From Siccirubricoccus deserti (GTDB taxonomy: Bacteria; Pseudomonadota; Alphaproteobacteria; Acetobacterales; Acetobacteraceae), in contig NZ_JACOMF010000026.1 of NCBI RefSeq assembly GCF_014283215.1, positions 1 through 64,000 on the forward strand: a DNA stretch of 64,000 nt. The letters are read 5' to 3'. Positions 56,999-64,000 of the stretch are shown here, in pieces. Each line of letters opens with the position of its first letter. Within the stretch, counting starts at the first letter, position 1. Under the pieces are notes generated by a model that was not told the origin of the DNA, did not search any database, and saw nothing but the letters and a program-made list of their open reading frames with translations. The position numbers and the translations under genes were made by a program.

Positions 56999-58759
56999 TT
57001 GGCAAGCACGACATTCGCGATCCCTGGTGGACCCGGGGTCCAAGTCACCATTGAAGACGTCGCCGGAGGCGACCTAAAATTTACAGTTGTGGTGGGCAAT
57101 GCTGGTGGACAGACCGCCGATCTGCGCGGCTTGTTTTTCCACTTAAACAATTTCGCCGCCTTCACCGGACTGACGGTAACGGGCGACCCAGCGGTGGTGA
57201 CCGATCGCCAGATCGCAAACAACGGCGTCATCGACCTGGGCAATGGCGCCAATATGCAAGGTGAGGCCAGCCCCTTCGACATTGGCGTGGAGTTCGGCAG
57301 ACAGGGCATCGGCCAGGGCGATGATATAAAGACAGCAACCTTCATCCTCTCCGCCGACCAAACCTTATCGCTAAACGACATCGAGCTGGCGCAGTTCGGT
57401 GCGCGTCTCACCAGCGTCGGCACCCAAGGTGGGTCGCGCCAGGATTCGCTGAAGCTGGTTGGCAATGCACCGGAAGTGAACTATCCGCCCGACGCAGTGG
57501 ATGATCACGCGGCAGTACGTGCTGATGCGACGAAGACAATCGATGTTCTGGCAAACGACACAGATCTGGACGGCGATCCCCTGACCGTTACCTCGATCGC
57601 CGGCCTTGACCCAGTGACCGAAGGCACCGCCCAGATCGTCGGCAATCAAGTGGTATTTGACCCTGCGCCGGCCTTCGCCTCGCTGCTGGCAGGCGACACC
57701 ATCGACGTCGCCTTCTCCTACACCGCGCAGGATCCCGGCGGCTTGACCGACACGGCAGATGTCACTGTGCAGATCGTCGGCGTCAACGAGGGCACGCAGA
57801 CCGATACTACCAACGGAACGCTCCAGAATGGGCAGAGCGCGAGCATCTCGCTAACCACCGAACTGCGCACAATTGACGACAAGACCGACATCAGCGGCAC
57901 GATCAACATCGGTAACCTGGCGACGCAGAAGTTCAACGTCACCTACATCATTGACGTTTCAGGAAGTACCTCCGCACAATTCGGCGGCACGCCTGTGGGC
58001 GACCAAAACAACGATGGCATCAGCAACACCGTTCTCGACGCTGAGATCGCCGGTCTTCGAGCACTGACGCAAGAGATCGTGGATCGTGGCTTTTCCGACG
58101 CCGACGTGGATATCAGTCTCATTGCATTCTCCGGCGGGGCGAGCCTCGTCGGGACTTTCGTTCCGTCGCAGATCGCCTCCGGAGGTGCCCTGGATGTGGC
58201 CCTGTCAGGGCTGACTGCAGGCGGCGGAACGAATTTTGAGGCACCGCTACAGGTGGCGATCAACTCCCTTAACGCCCAGCCCGACGCGGCAACGGCAAAC
58301 AACCTTGTCTTTTTCCTCTCGGATGGCTTTGGGAGCGGCAGCTTTGCTGACGAGGTCACGGCACTAACCAGCAGCCCCTTCAACGCGGAGATCACGGCTG
58401 TCGGTGTCGGCACCAATATCAGCCTTACCCAGCTGAACGCGATCGACAACACCGGCGATGGCAATGCGCAACAGGTGCTGAACAGCGACGACCTGCGAAA
58501 CGCGTTGCAGGATAGCCCCCTGACGCCGGCCACTATTACGAACTTCCAGCTTCTGGTTGACGGGGTGGCGGTACCCGGCATTGACCAGACTGATTTGACG
58601 GGTGGCCCGAACGTCTTCAGTTACTCTGTGCCAAATGCCACCGGCCTCGAAATCACTGAAGATGACGCCGTTCAGGCACAGGTGACGTTCAGCGACGGCA
58701 CTGTGTTGATGGTGGATACCATCATCGACGGCCGGGACCTTTCGGTCTTCGGCGTCTAG
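56999..58759 (+). CDS. VWA-domain protein with bacterial Ig/cadherin-like module, probably exported
   Basis: A 586-residue acidic protein from a TTG at 56999, chosen because GGGAGG lies about ten bases upstream and no better start exists. Residues 1-155 form a beta-rich domain; 163-262 match a tandem Ig/cadherin-like module (PPDAVDDHAAV, VLANDTDLDGDPLTV); 313-500 are a von Willebrand A domain with an intact MIDAS: Asp319, Ser321 and Ser323 (DVSGSTS), Thr411 (GGGTNF) and Asp442 (FLSDGF). No N-terminal signal peptide and no RTX nonapeptides are seen, so type I secretion is possible but unproven. Base composition is less GC-rich than its neighbours. It resembles surface or secreted adhesins. Confidence 0.85.
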   Translation: MASTTFAIPGGPGVQVTIEDVAGGDLKFTVVVGNAGGQTADLRGLFFHLNNFAAFTGLTVTGDPAVVTDRQIANNGVIDLGNGANMQGEASPFDIGVEFGRQGIGQGDDIKTATFILSADQTLSLNDIELAQFGARLTSVGTQGGSRQDSLKLVGNAPEVNYPPDAVDDHAAVRADATKTIDVLANDTDLDGDPLTVTSIAGLDPVTEGTAQIVGNQVVFDPAPAFASLLAGDTIDVAFSYTAQDPGGLTDTADVTVQIVGVNEGTQTDTTNGTLQNGQSASISLTTELRTIDDKTDISGTINIGNLATQKFNVTYIIDVSGSTSAQFGGTPVGDQNNDGISNTVLDAEIAGLRALTQEIVDRGFSDADVDISLIAFSGGASLVGTFVPSQIASGGALDVALSGLTAGGGTNFEAPLQVAINSLNAQPDAATANNLVFFLSDGFGSGSFADEVTALTSSPFNAEITAVGVGTNISLTQLNAIDNTGDGNAQQVLNSDDLRNALQDSPLTPATITNFQLLVDGVAVPGIDQTDLTGGPNVFSYSVPNATGLEITEDDAVQAQVTFSDGTVLMVDTIIDGRDLSVFGV

Positions 58760-59062
58760 CCCGTTACCGATTTTGGGGGCGTGGCTTGTGTGGCCACGCC
58801 CCTAACTCGCGGCTACCTGGCACCAAATCTAGGGACCGGCGCATTCCACAAGCTGGCGCGCAGCATTCGAACACAAGCCCGGATCAGCCGGCGTGACGCC
58901 ATGCCGGCCTTGCTTCGCCTTCCGTGTCGCTGGTTGCCATGACGCTGCTTCGGCGGGGCGGGCGCTTGCAGGTCGCGCGCCGCGAGATAGCCCGCCCATC
59001 CGCCCGGGCGATTGTTGGCGGCAGGTAGCGCGGCGGCTCTCCGGCCAATTGGGCGCGCAGTG
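58760..59062. other. Gap between the VWA gene and the mobile-element genes
   Basis: About 300 bases with a terminator-like hairpin near its left end. No credible gene; open frames are short and compositionally random. This is the probable left boundary zone of the replication-type module. Confidence 0.4.
58776..58802 (+). terminator. Hairpin after the VWA gene
   Basis: GGGGCGTGGC (58776-58785) and GCCACGCCCC (58793-58802) form a perfect 10-base stem with a 7-base loop, 16 bases after the VWA stop. TTTTG precedes rather than follows it, so it may act on either strand. Confidence 0.6.
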
Positions 59063-59341
59063 CTACCGGGCATCGCTAGGCCCCATCGGCTCGGGGAACA
59101 TCCGCTCGCCCATCATCGCCACCCCCGGCGCAGCTTGCAGGAAGGTCGCCACCGCGCAGGCGACGGTATAGGGATCGCGCTCCCCACGCGGCAGCAGCCC
59201 TAGCCGTTCCAGCGCATGTAGGTCGGTCGGGACAACCTCGATGTGCACCACCATTGCGCCCCGGCTGCGGCGCTGGCGGTATTCCTCAGATCGGCGGCGG
59301 GCGGCTTCGCGGCGTTGGACCGCGGCTTCATTCGTCATCAT
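59063..59341 (-). CDS. Small basic protein of mobile element, unknown function
   Basis: A 92-residue protein. The N-terminal 30 residues are strongly charged and helical (RREAARRRSEEYRQRRSRG), followed by VVHIEVVPTDLHALERLGLLPRGERDPYTVACAVATFLQ. Similar short proteins occur beside primase-like genes in Rhodospirillales elements. Its ATG overlaps the stop of the previous gene. I assign no function. Confidence 0.6.
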   Translation of the reverse strand: MMTNEAAVQRREAARRRSEEYRQRRSRGAMVVHIEVVPTDLHALERLGLLPRGERDPYTVACAVATFLQAAPGVAMMGERMFPEPMGPSDAR

Positions 59342-59664
59342 ATCACGCCTTTTCGCGCTAAATGTGCCTCAGAACTGGTGACGCATCGTGCTGCCGGTCG
59401 CAGCAGCAGGGTTTCGCCACACTCGAAATGCGCGCGCTCGCGCGGGATGCCGGCCGCACTATTCACCGCCAGCGGGGCGCGTAGCTGCATCTGGCGGCGC
59501 TTCAACCCGGCAACGGCATAGACCGCCACCACCGGCCCAGTCCGAACATGCACCAGCAGATGCGGTGTCCGTCGTGCACCAGGCAGTGGCGCGATCCCGA
59601 TGACGGCCAGCGCTGGAGCGTCGCCAGCCGGGTCGGGCGCGACGATGCGCGGATCATCTGTCAT
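59338..59664 (-). CDS. Small hypothetical protein of mobile element
   Basis: About 108 residues from the ATG 59664 (MTDDPRIVAPDPAGDAPALAVIGIAPLPGARR). Beta-strand-rich with no recognisable domain. It overlaps both the upstream and downstream genes, which supports translation in a coupled operon. Start uncertain; the frame runs to 59709. Confidence 0.55.
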   Translation of the reverse strand: MTDDPRIVAPDPAGDAPALAVIGIAPLPGARRTPHLLVHVRTGPVVAVYAVAGLKRRQMQLRAPLAVNSAAGIPRERAHFECGETLLLRPAARCVTSSEAHLARKGVI

Positions 59665-59995
59665 CGGCCCAACTCCCCCGCACGCTGGCGATGATCGCCC
59701 GTTCGGCATCTAAGTCAGGATCGGGCGCTAGCAGCGCGGCGAAGCCGTCGGCAGCGGCCTGCGCCAGCCATGCAGCGCGCGCCGCAACCACTTCATCCAG
59801 GGCCGGTGCCTGCGGTGCCTCGGCACCAGCGGAAATGCGCGCGGCAGGGTGCCCCCCACCTAATCCACCTAAAGCACCTAATCCGGCATCCGCTGGGGCG
59901 GGCGCATTAGGTGGATTAGCCGGATTAGGTGGGGGTGATGCTCGCCCGCGCAGCTTGTCGAGTTCGGCCCATGGATCAAAAGCCGGCAGGCTCAT
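59654..59995 (-). CDS. Small Ala/Pro-rich protein carrying an internal palindromic repeat
   Basis: A 113-residue protein (MSLPAFDPWAELDKLRGRA...) with a low-complexity middle rich in Pro, Asn and Gly (residues 22-50) and a helical C-terminus (DEVVAARAAWLAQAAADGFAALL, near 66). The low-complexity middle is encoded by an unusual inverted repeat, 59852-59935, listed separately. Its coding role may be secondary to that DNA structure. It overlaps the DUF3987 gene start by four bases. Confidence 0.6.
   Translation of the reverse strand: MSLPAFDPWAELDKLRGRASPPPNPANPPNAPAPADAGLGALGGLGGGHPAARISAGAEAPQAPALDEVVAARAAWLAQAAADGFAALLAPDPDLDAERAIIASVRGSWADDR
59852..59935. repeat. Long imperfect palindrome built from CACCTAATCC units
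   Basis: The left arm (59852-59885) contains CACCTAATCC, then ACCTAAAG and CACCTAATCCGG; the right arm (59906-59935) has ATTAGGTGGATTAG and CCGGATTAGGTGGGGG. The right arm's reverse complement closely matches the left, with the units in inverted order around a GC-rich centre. The unit CACCTAATCC (or its complement GGATTAGGTG) occurs three times exactly with further partial copies. TTA and TAATCC are rare in this genome, so the pattern stands out. Confidence 0.75.
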
Positions 59996-61467
59996 CGCGC
60001 CAGTGTCCAGGCTTCGCGGCGCGGCGCGCCCTCAACCTCGGCGCCGGACGGCAGCCGAACAGCCCAGCCGTGATCTTCCAGAATGCCGACGATGCGCCGC
60101 GCCGTCGCCGCATCGCCCAGCGCATTCAGGCCCCGCTGATAGACCGCGGCCAGATGGAGGGCCGGATCGCGCCGCGCCTGCCACCAGGCCAGCAGGCGCT
60201 GCGCCAACCGCAGGTCGGGCGAGATACCGGCGGTACCTTGCAGCCGCAGCAGTTCCGCCGCGTAGTGCTGGGCAAGTGCGATCCCACCCGCCATCGCCTC
60301 GCCCGTTACCTCCATCGCATCGGGATCGGCATAGACCGCCAGCACCGCGGCAAGCCGGCCCGCATGCTCGGCGGCCTTGGCACCAAAGGCCCGGATCGGG
60401 CGCCAATCGCCCGCCGCGCCGATGCAGGCTTCGGCGTGATCGTGGAACCGCACCCAAAGCGCGGTCGCCTCATGCGACAACCACATGGGCGGCGGATCGA
60501 GCACGCTGGGCGATCCATCCGCCATTACGGGCGGGCGCTGCAACAGGTATCTTAGACTGTCATTGTAGGCGTCCAGCACCGCCGCGCATTCCCAAGGTGC
60601 CTCGCGCCATCGCCGGGTGCCGGCAGTGCTTTCGGGTGCGACCAGCAGCGTGCGGGCCAACATTCCGATGCCGTCCAGCATGGAATCCCCGAACAGCTTA
60701 TCCGCTACCGCCGGCTGCATCATCACATGCGCGCTGCACCGCCGCCCGGGCAGGAAGGCGGCACCCGTCAACACGCGGCGGCGGCGGATCGGCTCGCCAT
60801 CCCAGAGCATGTTGAACAGCGCCCCGGTGCGCATGCGGGTGTCGTCATTGAAGGCGGCGCCGCCAACAAGGATGCCGCCCTCGGCAGTGAATACCCCGGC
60901 CCATGGGCGGCCTTCGGCCAGGTGCAGGACCAGCGCCTCGGGCGTCGGATCGGCAATCAACAGCATCGGATGCGGCGGCGGCTGCGGCTCTGGACCGCTG
61001 GCGTCCAGCGCCGTGCGGATCGCGGCCCGGTCGCCCTTGTGCTTCTTCTTCGCCACCTCCCGCGCCTCCTTCCACGCGGCGTGGTCATTGGCATAGGCGG
61101 TGAACGCTGCGGCGGATTGCTCGCGCCACTCGGCTTCAACCCGATAGACGGGCGCCAGCGCCAGGCGATCTACGCTGGATTTCCGCTCGCCGCTATCGGC
61201 CACGCTGGCGAACAGCCCGGTTAGCGGCTTCCGGCCGCCGCCGGGTAGTTCCACATCGCGCTGCGCCTGTACCGCCAACGTGGCAGCGGCAAGGACGGAC
61301 TGCGCGCAGATTGCCATCGGCGCCTGGGTCCGCAGCTGCACCGCCTCGGCCGCATCGCGCAGCGCCCCAAGCGCATCGGCTGGGAAGGGTGGTGCGGGCG
61401 GCAGCGGGCGGTAGAGCGGGTGTTTCTCTGGCGCGGGCGCATCCCGCATTGTGAAGCCGTCAGCCAT
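59992..61467 (-). CDS. DUF3987 (YfjI-type) putative helicase/ATPase of mobile element
   Basis: A 491-residue protein from the ATG 61467 (MADGFTMRDAPAPEKHP). It matches the DUF3987/YfjI family: a variant P-loop-like ADSGERKSSVDRL near residue 90, AWKEAREVAKKKHKGDR as the charged helix, LLIADPTPEALVLHLAEG and GGILVGGAAFNDDTRM. Such proteins are found with primase-like genes in phages and satellites, where they are thought to act in replication. Its start overlaps the primase stop by eight bases. Confidence 0.85.
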   Translation of the reverse strand: MADGFTMRDAPAPEKHPLYRPLPPAPPFPADALGALRDAAEAVQLRTQAPMAICAQSVLAAATLAVQAQRDVELPGGGRKPLTGLFASVADSGERKSSVDRLALAPVYRVEAEWREQSAAAFTAYANDHAAWKEAREVAKKKHKGDRAAIRTALDASGPEPQPPPHPMLLIADPTPEALVLHLAEGRPWAGVFTAEGGILVGGAAFNDDTRMRTGALFNMLWDGEPIRRRRVLTGAAFLPGRRCSAHVMMQPAVADKLFGDSMLDGIGMLARTLLVAPESTAGTRRWREAPWECAAVLDAYNDSLRYLLQRPPVMADGSPSVLDPPPMWLSHEATALWVRFHDHAEACIGAAGDWRPIRAFGAKAAEHAGRLAAVLAVYADPDAMEVTGEAMAGGIALAQHYAAELLRLQGTAGISPDLRLAQRLLAWWQARRDPALHLAAVYQRGLNALGDAATARRIVGILEDHGWAVRLPSGAEVEGAPRREAWTLAR

Positions 61468-62344
61468 GGGAGTTCTCCCGCGCCGCATGCCGGGCGCGAA
61501 GCAGGTCGTTGAAGTCGAGGTTGGTGGCGTCTGGCGTGGCGATCCGCACAGATCGGCCCTCGGCCCGCCAGCGCAGGGCGGCATCCGCGGCGGCACGCTG
61601 GCCGGGCGGGTCGGGATCGGCGGCGATCACCAACACAGCCAACGAAGCCGGCAACGGCAGTGCGGCGAGGTTGCCGGCGGAGATGGCAGACCAGGCGATG
61701 CCGCCGATCATCACCGCGGCGGAGAGAGCGGTCTCGATACCCTCGGCGATCACCAGTGGAGCGGCTTCGGCTGGCTCCGCCAGCATCACCGCGCCACCGG
61801 CCACCGGTCCAAGGCTGGCGCGCGCCGGCTCGGCCTCAGCCTTGCCGCTGCCGTCGCGGCGCAGATAGGTGCGATGCACCGCCTGCAACTCGCCCGTGAT
61901 GGTGTTGCGGATGGCAGCGAGCATGGCCGGCAGCGGCGCCCCGCCGGGGTGCGGCGCACTGGGCAGGTAGCGCAGCGCATCGGATCGAATACCGGGCAGC
62001 CCGCGCGATGCGAGGTATAGCTCTGCAATCGTGCCGGGCAGCGGCAGCGCCCTCTCCCAGAGGTCGCGCACCAAGGCCGATTTCCGGGCCGTGGCAGGCG
62101 CCTGCTGGGAGCCGCGGTCACGCGGCGCGGGCGATGCCCCACCATGCCCCAGCGCACGCAAAACGGCTCCGGTGACGGCATCCCGGTCGCGGCAGGATGC
62201 GCACCACCACACGGCCCGGCCGTCAAGCTCCTTCACCGCTAGGCCGGCGCGGTATCCGCAACTGGGGCAGTCGCCGCGCCATTCGCGGCGCTGGGGCCGC
62301 TGGCGTAGCCCCAGCCGGGCGGCGAGGTCGGCGGCGCCGGTCAT
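61460..62344 (-). CDS. Zinc-finger/Toprim primase-like protein of mobile element
   Basis: A 294-residue protein. Zinc ligands are Cys26/Cys29 (CPSC) and Cys48/Cys51 (CASC). The P4-alpha-like Toprim core follows: VIAEGIETALSAAVMIGG (near 195) with the metal Glu, and AADPDPPGQRAADA (near 237) with the DxD. The C-terminus LDFNDLLRARHA is typical of phage primases. The ATG at 62344 overlaps the preceding small gene's stop. It should prime replication of the element together with the DUF3987 protein. Confidence 0.88.
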   Translation of the reverse strand: MTGAADLAARLGLRQRPQRREWRGDCPSCGYRAGLAVKELDGRAVWWCASCRDRDAVTGAVLRALGHGGASPAPRDRGSQQAPATARKSALVRDLWERALPLPGTIAELYLASRGLPGIRSDALRYLPSAPHPGGAPLPAMLAAIRNTITGELQAVHRTYLRRDGSGKAEAEPARASLGPVAGGAVMLAEPAEAAPLVIAEGIETALSAAVMIGGIAWSAISAGNLAALPLPASLAVLVIAADPDPPGQRAAADAALRWRAEGRSVRIATPDATNLDFNDLLRARHAARENSHG

Positions 62345-62610
62345 CGGCCCGCCTCCATGCGGCGCAACTCTGCCACCGCCGCCGCCATGTTGGCGAAGGC
62401 CCGTGGCACCCGCCGGCCCGGATCGATGATGCCGGCGCGCGGCTCGCCCTCGGCGTCGAGGCAGCCATGCAGCAGCACCAAGCGCGGGCCGGGGGCGGTG
62501 CCGCGATGTGGCCGGGCCGGCGGCACCCAAGTGAGTAGGTCCAGCTGGGCGGTCGGCACGGAGACGCGGCGCGGGCGGTGCCGCCGGCCGCAGGTCGGGC
62601 AGTAGGTCAT
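62341..62610 (-). CDS. Small zinc-ribbon protein of mobile element
   Basis: An 89-residue protein starting MTYCPTCGRRHRPRR, a half zinc ribbon (Cys4 and Cys7), followed by VPTAQLDLLTWVPP and a C-terminal helix (AFANMAAAVAELRRMEAG). ATGA overlap with the primase gene places it in the same transcript. Function unknown. Confidence 0.6.
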   Translation of the reverse strand: MTYCPTCGRRHRPRRVSVPTAQLDLLTWVPPARPHRGTAPGPRLVLLHGCLDAEGEPRAGIIDPGRRVPRAFANMAAAVAELRRMEAGR

Positions 62611-62718
62611 GAGGCCATCGGTCCTTGTCCGACCGGGGTGTCGGCGCTGGCGCAGGACGCGGCGCGGGTGTATTCAGCGGGTGTCGAGTAGTCCGCCGTT
62701 TTCCGCAGTACCGCATCA

Positions 62719-62743
62719 CCGCTGGGGCGCCTCGCCCCGGCGG
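62719..62743. terminator. Hairpin between the AlpA-like gene and the primase operon
   Basis: CCGCTGGGGCG and CGCCCCGGCGG form an 11-base stem with one wobble around the loop CCT; on the plus strand it is followed by TTTGCGTTT. On the minus strand it could mark an attenuator ahead of the primase operon. Direction of action is uncertain. Confidence 0.45.
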
Positions 62744-62831
62744 TTTGCGTTTCACGGGATGGTCAGGCGCAGCAGCGCGCAGAGCGCCAGCAGGGCCAGT
62801 GGCCGGGCCAGCATGGGCCACGCGGCGCGGA

Positions 62832-63053
62832 TCACTCGGCAACTCCCAGCAGCGCCCGCAGGCTGGCGGCATCCACCAGCGTGCGGCCCCCCACTTTCAC
62901 CAACCGCAGCCGACTGGCGGCGGCGTGGCGGTAGAGGGTGCTGCGGCTCAGGCCGGAGATGTGGCTGGCGTCGTTGAGGGTGTGGGTAAGGGCCGCCGGG
63001 TTACGGCTCGGCTTGGAAGCGGTGCGGCGGGGCGCAGGTTCGGCAAGGTGCAT
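62832..63053 (-). CDS. AlpA-type helix-turn-helix regulator/excisionase
   Basis: About 73 residues from the ATG 63053 (MHLAEPAPRR); the frame extends to 63101. The C-terminal half is an AlpA/MerR-like winged helix: TLNDASHISGLSRSTLYRHAAASRLRLVKVGGRTLVDAASLRALL. AlpA-type proteins switch on excision or integrase genes in P4-like elements. It precedes the primase operon on the same strand, matching satellite-phage order. Confidence 0.78.
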   Translation of the reverse strand: MHLAEPAPRRTASKPSRNPAALTHTLNDASHISGLSRSTLYRHAAASRLRLVKVGGRTLVDAASLRALLGVAE

Positions 63054-63162
63054 GGTGTCGCCTCTCGGCTGGTGCGGGATGCGCCAGGACGACACGCTCA
63101 ATAAGGGGGCTAAGCTGTAGCGAGAAAAGGAAACCCGCGGATACTCACGGAAACCGGTTTGC

Positions 63163-64000
63163 TCAGTCTGGTAAGTAGCGGCTCAGCCAATCCCGTAGGG
63201 TCGTATCGGACGGCGTTTCGTCGTCCAGCGTTTCTTCACACCAAGCGCGCATTTCGCGGAACAGGGTTCCTTCATCCCGCGTAAGACCGTCTAAGTCGGC
63301 ACGCCTGATCAGCTCACGGATGAATGCATCTCGGCTTGGATGCGGTGGTCGCCCTCCCGCGCGGCCAGTGCTTTTGGGCGCCGCCATGGGGGGCTGCGCT
63401 GGCGCCGCATCTTCGGCATTCGTCCAAATGCGCTGGGGGTCTGGATCGGGCCACCGGCTTTCAATCTCCCCTCCGTCCAGCCTCACCGAGATATTCAAAT
63501 AAGTCTTCAGAAATGGATCCCTTGGATATGAATACCGATTCGGTACCTGCAATCCGTCAGGGCCGAAATACACTAATTGATCAAATCGCTCGCAGGGAAC
63601 CAGGATGTATTCGCTATCGCTTGTCCTATAATCAATAAGCCAAAGTACGGCACTGTGGTGACATCGTTCATTCAGAGCAAAAACAGATACTTCGCCGTTT
63701 GCTGCGCTTCTCCGCAATTTTGAAGATGCAGAATACAACGCTTCGGATACCATCCGAGGATCGAACGGAGCGTCGCTTAATTCGCCCAACCATCGTCTTG
63801 CTTCATCGACTAAATCTGGAGTTTTCACTTCTGCTTTCCGAGTTAGGGACTGTGAAAGCCTGAATTCAGCTGGGTTTGGAGATGCGGCACGTTCAGCCTT
63901 GTATCTCGCGTTCTGCACACGTTCGACCAGGGCCGCCACTACCCTGTCTTGATCGTATCGGGCAGGCGCGGACGCTAGCCGTTCCAAGCCGTCGAGCAGG
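63163..64000 (-). CDS. Hypothetical protein of mobile element, 5' end outside the window
   Basis: At least 275 residues; the frame stays open to the right edge (LLDGLERLASAPARYDQDRVV), so the start is not visible. Features are a helical N-terminal part (ERVQNARYKAERAAS), a central beta-rich part (VLWLIDYRTSDSEYILVPCERFDQLVYFGPDG) and a C-terminal proline-rich linker followed by a helical DNA-binding-like tail (RDAFIRELIRRADLDGLTRDEGTLFREMRAWCEE). Base composition from 63450 onward is clearly lower in GC than the chromosome. No family recognised. Confidence 0.65.
   Translation of the reverse strand, partial: LLDGLERLASAPARYDQDRVVAALVERVQNARYKAERAASPNPAEFRLSQSLTRKAEVKTPDLVDEARRWLGELSDAPFDPRMVSEALYSASSKLRRSAANGEVSVFALNERCHHSAVLWLIDYRTSDSEYILVPCERFDQLVYFGPDGLQVPNRYSYPRDPFLKTYLNISVRLDGGEIESRWPDPDPQRIWTNAEDAAPAQPPMAAPKSTGRAGGRPPHPSRDAFIRELIRRADLDGLTRDEGTLFREMRAWCEETLDDETPSDTTLRDWLSRYLPD

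Noticed and set aside
58813-59073. Short minus-strand frame after the VWA gene
   Set aside because: Pro/Arg-rich random composition with no ribosome site or conserved segment.

Overview
The window is very GC-rich DNA (by eye about 70% G+C) from an alphaproteobacterium, most likely a Roseomonas-like member of the Acetobacteraceae. This is inferred from the family content: many Bug/TctC-type solute receptors, a cbp3-like chaperone/yceD/rpmF/plsX/fabH/ihfA/merR block, RibBA with a degenerate second domain, and a petABC bc1 operon. No rRNA is present, so the genus is an inference.

Layout. 1-5.9 kb: the cut-off N-terminus of an IS transposase, a TctC receptor, a methyltransferase, an MmgE/PrpD protein, an ABC exporter and an AroQ-type dehydratase. 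6.2-13.8 kb, mostly minus strand: folE, a MerR regulator, ihfA, the fabH-plsX-rpmF-yceD-chaperone block, bamE (plus), thiL and nusB. 13.8-19.6 kb, minus strand: a riboflavin and one-carbon operon, read as rpiB, glyA, nrdR, ribD, ribE, ribBA, ribH, nusB, thiL. 19.7-22.9 kb, plus strand: O-acetylhomoserine sulfhydrylase, hemB and an SDR. 22.9-27.6 kb, minus strand: three tandem TctC receptor genes (the middle one dead), a quinone reductase-like protein and hemF. 27.8-30.4 kb: petABC with a clear terminator. 30.6-33.4 kb: a small lipoprotein, a glycosyltransferase, mtnP and a DUF2585 protein.

33.4-43.1 kb is one compact minus-strand operon of eight genes. It encodes a complete branched-chain-amino-acid-type ABC importer and three acyl/aryl-CoA ligases, and lies divergent from a TetR regulator with a palindromic operator-like site between them. 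It looks like uptake and CoA activation of a carboxylic (possibly aromatic) acid. 43.9-47.1 kb holds a KaiC-like two-domain ATPase overlapping a hybrid histidine kinase whose N-terminal receiver-like domain appears degenerate. 47.5-54.6 kb is metabolic accessory DNA: a basic membrane protein, a cupin-like protein, a dienelactone hydrolase-like enzyme, another TctC, an alpha/beta-hydrolase with lysine where the nucleophile serine should be, methylmalonyl-CoA epimerase, an LLM-class oxidoreductase and an amidohydrolase.

From about 54.8 kb rightwards the DNA looks like a mosaic island: a tRNA-Ser-like fragment, an intact tRNA-Ser(UGA), a secreted SnoaL/DUF4440-like protein, a broken IS5-type transposase, an AT-rich patch, a VWA-domain protein with a bacterial Ig/cadherin-like module, and then (59-64 kb, minus strand) a tightly overlapping set of small proteins, a DUF3987 ATPase-like protein, a zinc-finger/Toprim primase-like protein and an AlpA-type regulator. 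The last part resembles the replication module of a phage-satellite-like integrated element that continues beyond the right edge. No integrase is inside the window.
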